A stretch of 64,000 bases of DNA, taken from Gammaproteobacteria bacterium. Its GTDB lineage: Bacteria > Pseudomonadota > Gammaproteobacteria > Xanthomonadales > Wenzhouxiangellaceae. Under the pieces are notes generated by a model. The model saw only the letters and a list, made by a program, of their open reading frames with translations. It was not told where the DNA came from and searched no databases. Shown in pieces: positions 59,369-64,000 of the stretch. The stretch spans positions 123,712 through 187,711 of the forward strand of contig JAJFKX010000058.1 in the NCBI GenBank assembly GCA_021772985.1, in the 5' to 3' direction. How positions within the stretch are numbered: the stretch's first letter is position 1; every line of letters starts with the position of its first letter. The position numbers and the translations under genes are program-made.

Positions 59369-60268
59369 ATGAGTTCGACAGGCACAAAAACTGATCAGAT
59401 ATTAACAGCGGTATTCCCGGTTGCCGGGATGGGGACCAGATTCCTGCCGGCGACCAAGTCCACACCCAAGGAAATGTTGCCGATAGTCGACAAACCATTA
59501 ATTCAATATGCAGCTGAAGAAGCTGTCAGTGCAGGTATCGACTCACTGGTTTTTATTACCAACCGCACCAAACACTCGATCAGCGATCATTTTGATAGGG
59601 CCTATGAACTGGAAGACCGATTAAGCAGGGCAGGCAAACAAGCGTTGTTACAGCGTGCCCGGCAAACACTGCCTCGTGATGTTAATCGGCTATATATACC
59701 TCAAGGCGAGCCGAAAGGCTTGGGTCATGCAGTCGGCTGCGCGGAATCAGCAGTCGGGCGGGCTTTTTTTGCGGTGTTGCTGGCAGATGATTTGATCTTG
59801 AATGATGAGCTTGGCTGCATCGGGCAAATGCTGGCTATACATCAACAAACTGGCGCCAGTGTTATTGCGGTAGAACAGGTGCCGCAGCATGAAATATCCC
59901 GCTATGGTGTGGTTGCCGTTGAGCAGATGCACAATGGGGCTGGCCGGATTACCAGCATCGTTGAGAAACCGGCACCGGAGGATGCGCCATCAGATCTGGG
60001 TGTGGTTGGTCGGTATATTTTATCCCCCCGCATTTTTGATTTATTAAAGGATGTTGCTGCTGACGGTCATGGTGAAATTCAATTAACCGATGCGATTGCC
60101 ATGTTACTCAGAGAAGAGCCGGTTTACGCGCTGCAATTTGACGGACGACGTTATGATTGTGGCCACCGTGAGGGCTTTGTCCACGCCACCGTGGATGTGG
60201 CACTCAATGATGCCGAACTGGGCCCGCGTTTACGACCGCAATTACAGGCATGGTTAAATGAAAACTGA
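59369..60268 (+). CDS. galU: UTP-glucose-1-phosphate uridylyltransferase
   Basis: A 299-residue nucleotidyltransferase. ATG 59369 (MSSTGTKTDQ) lies 4 bases after the dehydratase stop; a TTG at 59336 inside that gene is rejected. AVFPVAGMGTRFLPATKSTP and KEMLPIVDKPLIQYA are the nucleotide and metal motifs. It makes UDP-glucose for LPS core and glycans. The esterase start lies inside its last codons. Confidence 0.96.
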   Translation: MSSTGTKTDQILTAVFPVAGMGTRFLPATKSTPKEMLPIVDKPLIQYAAEEAVSAGIDSLVFITNRTKHSISDHFDRAYELEDRLSRAGKQALLQRARQTLPRDVNRLYIPQGEPKGLGHAVGCAESAVGRAFFAVLLADDLILNDELGCIGQMLAIHQQTGASVIAVEQVPQHEISRYGVVAVEQMHNGAGRITSIVEKPAPEDAPSDLGVVGRYILSPRIFDLLKDVAADGHGEIQLTDAIAMLLREEPVYALQFDGRRYDCGHREGFVHATVDVALNDAELGPRLRPQLQAWLNEN

Positions 60269-61295
60269 GTTGCGTCTCCGACAAGCCGGGCAACGCGGCC
60301 AACTGGTCAAACTGAAACATGATTCGGTAATACTGCGTGAAAACCTGCTGGGTGAGCCGCACGAGCTTTTGCACGATGTATATCTGCCTCCGGGCTACAT
60401 GGATGACCAGGATCAGCAATATCCGGTAATCTGCTGTCTGGCCGCATATACCAATGCCGGTCCTGGTCAGGTTGCCTGGCGCAACCATGGTGAAACAGTA
60501 CCGGAGCGGCTGGATCGGCTGCTTGAAGAACAGCGTATGGGTCCGGTGATTGCAGTTTTTCCCAATGCTTACAATGCACTGGGTGGCAATCAGTATGTCA
60601 ATTCCAGCACCATCGGCCGCTGGGCGGACGTGATCCGCGATGAATTAATGCCGTTGGTCGATCAACAGTTCCGTACATTAGGACAGCAGGCTAGGGCGGT
60701 GTTTGGTAAATCATCGGGTGGATTTGGTGCACTGCACCTGGCCATGACCCAACCGGGAAGTTGGCAGGCTGCTGCCTCGCATGCCGGTGATGTTGGGTTC
60801 GAACGGGTGGCGCTACCGGATTTTCCCAAAGCCTGCCTGGTGTTTGAACGTTATAAGTACGATCTGGAACGTTTTATCAAGCAGTTCTGGCGGCGTAAAA
60901 AACCTGGTTACGATGAGTTTCACGCTTTGATGATTCTGTGTCTGGCCGCCAGCTATGACCCACAACCGGATCAACCGCTGGGTCTGCGGTTGCCGTTTCT
61001 GCCACATACCTGTGAACTGGTTGAAGCAGCCTGGGAAAACTGGCTGGCGTTTGATCCGGTACGGCAATCCGATTCACGCCTGCAGGGTTTGAATCAGTTG
61101 CATGGATTATGGCTGGATGTCGGCTGCCGTGATCAATACAATATTCAGTTCGGCACCCGGCAATTGCAACAAAGACTTGAGGAACTTGTCGTTCGCCATC
61201 ATTTCGAAGAGTTCGAGGGTAATCATTCCGGCATCGACTGGCGTCTGGATGAATCATTGCCATTTTTGTACCACAGCATGCTGGACAACAATTAA
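60258..61295 (+). CDS. alpha/beta hydrolase, enterochelin-esterase-like
   Basis: A 345-residue esterase that starts 11 bases before the end of galU. HDVYLPPGYMDDQDQQYPVIC opens the alpha/beta fold, FPNAYNALGGNQYVNS is typical of the esterase D/enterochelin group, and GKSSGGFGAL (Ser152) is the nucleophile loop. The late FEGNHSGIDWRLDESLPF suggests the histidine. It may cut carbohydrate acetyl groups or other esters; the substrate is unknown. Confidence 0.75.
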   Translation: MKTELRLRQAGQRGQLVKLKHDSVILRENLLGEPHELLHDVYLPPGYMDDQDQQYPVICCLAAYTNAGPGQVAWRNHGETVPERLDRLLEEQRMGPVIAVFPNAYNALGGNQYVNSSTIGRWADVIRDELMPLVDQQFRTLGQQARAVFGKSSGGFGALHLAMTQPGSWQAAASHAGDVGFERVALPDFPKACLVFERYKYDLERFIKQFWRRKKPGYDEFHALMILCLAASYDPQPDQPLGLRLPFLPHTCELVEAAWENWLAFDPVRQSDSRLQGLNQLHGLWLDVGCRDQYNIQFGTRQLQQRLEELVVRHHFEEFEGNHSGIDWRLDESLPFLYHSMLDNN

Positions 61296-61305
61296 CGGAG
61301 TAAAC

Positions 61306-61887
61306 ATGATTTCGGTTTCCGAAAACGCTGCCAACCATTTTGAAAAACTGATCGAGCAGCAGGACATTCCCGGTTTGGGACTGCGCCTGAAAGCCCTGAA
61401 CGCTGGTCTGCCCAGTGCTGATGTGGAACTAACCTTTTGCGAGCCTGATGAACTTGAAGAAGACGACCATCAGCAGCACTGCAACAGTTTCTTGATTTAT
61501 ATAGACCAGCAGAGCTATGCCTGGCTGGAAGATGCCACTATCGACTTCACTGCGGAATCAACCGGTGGTCAGTTATCCATCAAAGCACCGGGTCTGAAAG
61601 GCCATAGCCCCGCCAGTGACGCACCATTAACTGAACGGGTTCAATGGCTGCTGGATACAGAAATCAATCCGCAAATTGCTTCGCATGGTGGCCGGGTTGG
61701 TTTGATTGAAATCACCTCTGATCAGATTGTGGTATTGCAGTTCGGTGGTGGTTGCCAGGGTTGTGGTCAGGCCAGCGTAACCTTGCAGGACGGCATTGAA
61801 AAAAACCTGCTGGAAAAATTCCCGGAGATTAAAGGTGTGAAGGATGTGACGGATCATGAGGCGGGGGAGAATCCGTATTATGCGTAG
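61306..61887 (+). CDS. nfuA: Fe-S biogenesis protein NfuA
   Basis: A 193-residue protein. ATG 61306 with GGAGTAAAC upstream. The N-terminal A-type-like domain (residues 1-90) lacks the usual cysteines, and the C-terminal Nfu domain has GGGCQGCGQAS, whose CxxC pair holds a 4Fe-4S cluster between two subunits. It delivers clusters under stress and oxygen. Last gene of the core block. Confidence 0.96.
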   Translation: MISVSENAANHFEKLIEQQDIPGLGLRLKALNAGLPSADVELTFCEPDELEEDDHQQHCNSFLIYIDQQSYAWLEDATIDFTAESTGGQLSIKAPGLKGHSPASDAPLTERVQWLLDTEINPQIASHGGRVGLIEITSDQIVVLQFGGGCQGCGQASVTLQDGIEKNLLEKFPEIKGVKDVTDHEAGENPYYA

Positions 61888-62025
61888 TGATGCTGAAAAC
61901 GTAGCTCGCGAAAAGGAATTATCGTATCTATGGAAAATTATGCGCACATATTTATCGGGTATCTAGTTTCTGCGTTTGAATTACCGACGCCGAAGGTGTT
62001 GGGTGCATATTTTCACTAGGTGGCT

Positions 62026-63168
62026 TCATTGCATTATCCACTCAATCCCATCAATGCTAACCCCTGATGTTATGAGTTCACATCTTTCCCAGTTGATAAA
62101 TGAGTAATTCCTCCGAATCCTCCAATCTGACTCGCCACTAGGAACGTAATCAAGGATTCTTACCGGGCTCTTTCTTAATCCATCAAGTTCTAGGTCGAAC
62201 GAAAATTCAGTGTAATTACGTATAAGGTGGTATAGGGCCTGCTTCGTATATTCGTCGTATGGAGGCAAAGAGTATCCAATCACACCCAAACCAAAATTCA
62301 TACCACCAGCTTTTTGAATGCCACGCCAGAGTCCTTTTATTGGATCAGCATACAGAATTTTCGATGAAGAAGGTGATAATATTAACGGATTGCATTGCCA
62401 AAATTCTGCCCCTAGAACCTGGTTTAAGTCATTCACTCTATATATGTATTGGAGCGGATCGCTCGCTTCACGAGGCCCCTCTGTCAGCTGAAGGTGCTCT
62501 ATAGTTGATCCTTGTTTGAATATAGGGTGTGCTGACTCCCATGGAAATTTATGCTGTCTTGATAATTCTCTGTCTTTAATATAAGAAACCTTATTGAACC
62601 AGTCTATGGAACCATGCAGCTTTAAGATGACAATCTCGCCTTCTTCAGCTTCACTGTCAATTGATGCAATATTTTTTTTTAACCTATTAGGAAATAGCCT
62701 ATAGCGAATGCCAAGATAGTCGAGAGTATCTTCAATTAACGTGTCATAATTAAAAGTTAAGATTGTGTCTGAGGGAGATAGGTTCTGGCAAAATTTTATA
62801 CATTCATCTGTTGGGACATCAGGTTGTAGCGAATAAATTACCTCCATAATCCCATTTCTAATCATTAATTGAGATTCATTTCCTTCTTCGCTCCATGTAT
62901 CGTTGCCCTTCAAACCCAGATAGTGTTCCATATCTAGAAATGACATAAATATTTCGTAATCTACAGGAGTTTCTTTTGTGATGAATTCACATCTTTTTCT
63001 GTAAGAAAGGTAGCGTGACAAATCCGATTCTAGTTTGTTCTCTTTTCCTAATCTATCATGAATCTGATTACGTACTAACGGCAAAATATCCTTTCCTAAA
63101 GGTAATCCAGCATGGACTGAAAATCCCGCCCCAATAATAAATATTCGATATCGGTTATCATTAACCAC
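62026..63168 (-). CDS. SIR2-like domain protein, possible defence NADase
   Basis: A 380-residue protein with the SIR2_2-type fold: IIGAGFSVHAGLPLG (Gly13-Ser17) binds NAD, TFNYDTLIE (138-146) and LKLHGSIDW (His185) supply the catalytic Asn/His pair, and VIGYSLPPYD (296-305) is the closing NAD motif. There is no deacetylase zinc site. Such standalone SIR2 proteins are often abortive-infection NADases, so that role is inferred; no partner effector or Argonaute gene is present in the window. The start is GTG with no strong ribosome site. Codon use is AT-rich compared with the core genes. Confidence 0.7.
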   Translation of the reverse strand: MVNDNRYRIFIIGAGFSVHAGLPLGKDILPLVRNQIHDRLGKENKLESDLSRYLSYRKRCEFITKETPVDYEIFMSFLDMEHYLGLKGNDTWSEEGNESQLMIRNGIMEVIYSLQPDVPTDECIKFCQNLSPSDTILTFNYDTLIEDTLDYLGIRYRLFPNRLKKNIASIDSEAEEGEIVILKLHGSIDWFNKVSYIKDRELSRQHKFPWESAHPIFKQGSTIEHLQLTEGPREASDPLQYIYRVNDLNQVLGAEFWQCNPLILSPSSSKILYADPIKGLWRGIQKAGGMNFGLGVIGYSLPPYDEYTKQALYHLIRNYTEFSFDLELDGLRKSPVRILDYVPSGESDWRIRRNYSFINWERCELITSGVSIDGIEWIMQ

Positions 63169-63231
63169 TGAGACAGTCTACCCCAAGCTACTGGGCTGGC
63201 TAAGTGTAGCCTCTTCCAGCACGAAGGGTGT

Positions 63232-63247
63232 CAGCGCCTTGTTAGGC
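63232..63247 (-). repeat. integron attC-like half-site
   Basis: On the minus strand GCCTAACAAGGCGCTG matches the R''-L'' end of many attC sites (GCCTAAC core box, then AAGGCGCT). The matching R'-L' half (GTTRRRY next to an inverse segment) is not seen at the expected spacing, so this may be a broken or chance site. It lies between the SIR2-like gene and the small membrane protein gene, both read from this strand. Confidence 0.35.
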
Positions 63248-63445
63248 ACTGTTTTCACTTTATGAGTCAAAACAACTAGACACCCATTATTCATAGCCGC
63301 AATCTTACAATATTTTCAAAACCTGATGATGGTTTAGCTAATTGAAATTGCATAAGATGACTTTACTTTTTATCACTTCACGGTGATGCCAACTCCAAGA
63401 TAAGCGGCGGTAAAGCTGTTCGGTTTGGTCGACTTATTAGGAGAT

Positions 63446-63832
63446 TTATCGCGCCCAACTTGAAGACCAATCATTAGTTAACTCAGCCCTGCAAGCATGT
63501 GCTATGGCAAGTGCTTTTTCAGTTAGATTACTACGAGATTCAAGTTCTTTGCCAAATTCCATCATTGCATTTGTAATTTCCTGCTTCTCTACCATGCCCA
63601 TAACACCCCAATATAATTCCCAGAATCTTTGCTCCTTAGTTTCTGTTTCATCCTTACTATTTGCAATCGAGGATGCCGTTTCAACTGCTTCCTCGCACCA
63701 AGCCAGTTTTTTCTCTAGGTATGGTTTTGCTGCTTCTATTTCCTGTATTTGGATAAACTTATATACGCTAAAAACCAATCCGACGACCCCAACAAATGTT
63801 GAGATAGTCTTTAGGTTAAGTTCATAATTCAT
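63446..63832 (-). CDS. small membrane-anchored hypothetical protein
   Basis: A 128-residue protein with one N-terminal transmembrane helix (ISTFVGVVGLVFSVYKFI, about 10-27) and a charged, mostly helical cytoplasmic part (LEKKLAWCEEAVETASSIAN, QRFWELYWGVMGMVEKQEI). It has no recognised domain. AT-rich codon use and its place between an attC-like site and an IS end suggest a cassette-type gene. It points the same way as the SIR2-like gene. Confidence 0.5.
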   Translation of the reverse strand: MNYELNLKTISTFVGVVGLVFSVYKFIQIQEIEAAKPYLEKKLAWCEEAVETASSIANSKDETETKEQRFWELYWGVMGMVEKQEITNAMMEFGKELESRSNLTEKALAIAHACRAELTNDWSSSWAR

Positions 63833-63857
63833 ATTTTTTCACCACGGACAAAATATC

Positions 63858-64000
63858 TAGACACCCTGGATCTCCTCAAAATAATGGACACAGTAGTTAA
63901 GTGGCAGTAGCTGCCACATCATAATCATACGGTGTTTGATAAGCCAAGCTGGAGTGAATACGTTGCCGGTTATAAAAAACCTCAATATATTCAAAAATAC
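63858..64000 (-). mobile_element. IS3-family insertion sequence, 3' end (cut by window edge)
   Basis: The transposase tail at 63897-64000 and an apparent terminus starting TAGACACCCTGGATCTCC at 63858, which resembles IS2-type ends from memory. The other terminus and target duplication lie outside the window. Confidence 0.65.
63897..64000 (-). CDS. IS3-family transposase (OrfB) C-terminus, partial
   Basis: The minus strand reads [20 protein letters not shown] then [13 protein letters not shown] and stops at 63897-63899. [17 protein letters not shown] is the C-terminal signature of IS3-family OrfB (rve/DDE) transposases. The rest of the gene is outside the window, so it is not known whether the element is intact. 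Confidence 0.85.
   Translation of the reverse strand, partial: IFEYIEVFYNRQRIHSSLAYQTPYDYDVAATAT

Noticed and set aside
60877..61338. Minus-strand frame of 153 codons
   Set aside because: Overlaps the esterase and nfuA starts in antisense, with no protein family match.
61888..62025. Second attC site after the SIR2-like gene
   Set aside because: Only a chance GTTGGGT box; no inverse partner and no fold.
1..64000. CRISPR array
   Set aside because: No regularly spaced direct repeats of 25-40 bases were found in any part of the window.

Overview
The window looks like a chromosomal segment of a free-living gammaproteobacterium. The evidence is gene order: thrS-infC-rpmI-rplT-pheS-pheT-ihfA-merR and serC-pheA-hisC-aroA-cmk-rpsA-ihfB-lapA-lapB-(wbpL/wbpM type genes)-galU are arrangements known from Pseudomonas and relatives. 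Base composition is intermediate. The many exported propeller-type and VCBS/FG-GAP proteins, some ending in a short 'DGFE' tail, recall marine or environmental lineages near the Xanthomonadales/Chromatiales; that placement is inference and no genus is claimed.

Region 1 (1-12158) is mostly an exported hydrolase and transport region: a Tat-exported class V aminotransferase cut by the left edge, an NTF2-like secreted protein, a DUF885 lipoprotein, a very large secreted protein with two CxxCH haem motifs, an S9 prolyl-oligopeptidase lipoprotein, DUF4287/DUF5655 and DUF1761 proteins, an AraC-family regulator and a DASS/SLC13 anion symporter. A 272-bp MITE with perfect 20-bp terminal repeats and a CTAA duplication sits at 12229-12500.

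Region 2 (12637-24373) holds small housekeeping and accessory genes: a DksA/TraR zinc-finger protein with a GNAT enzyme and a VOC protein, a YVTN propeller fused to a TraB/ChaN-like domain, a two-gene purine/methylthioinosine salvage operon, a membrane LuxR-type regulator with DUF4199 and VOC proteins, a NYN-LOTUS RNA-related protein, a HIT protein, a secreted amidohydrolase and OmpW. Region 3 (24803-38387) has dnaE, a gene-poor stretch with decayed coding remnants, three exported VCBS or BNR proteins, and a PadR regulator with an ADOP-type permease behind a clear promoter/operator.

Region 4 (38492-61887) is core genome: tRNA-Val, the translation operon (thrS to rplT, with an apparent ATC start codon on infC), pheST-ihfA-merR, a ThrE-type exporter, the aromatic amino acid/cmk/rpsA/ihfB/lapAB supra-operon running into lipid-carrier and nucleotide-sugar genes (wbpL-like, wbpM-like, galU), an esterase and nfuA. 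Genes here are tightly packed, with many ATGA overlaps, so they are probably co-transcribed in long blocks.

Region 5 (61888-64000) changes character: AT-richer codon use, a SIR2-like protein (possible NADase-type defence gene), an integron attC-like half-site, a small membrane-anchored hypothetical protein, and the 3' end of an IS3-family transposase running off the right edge. This is the best candidate for a recently acquired defence or mobile island, and it continues outside the window.
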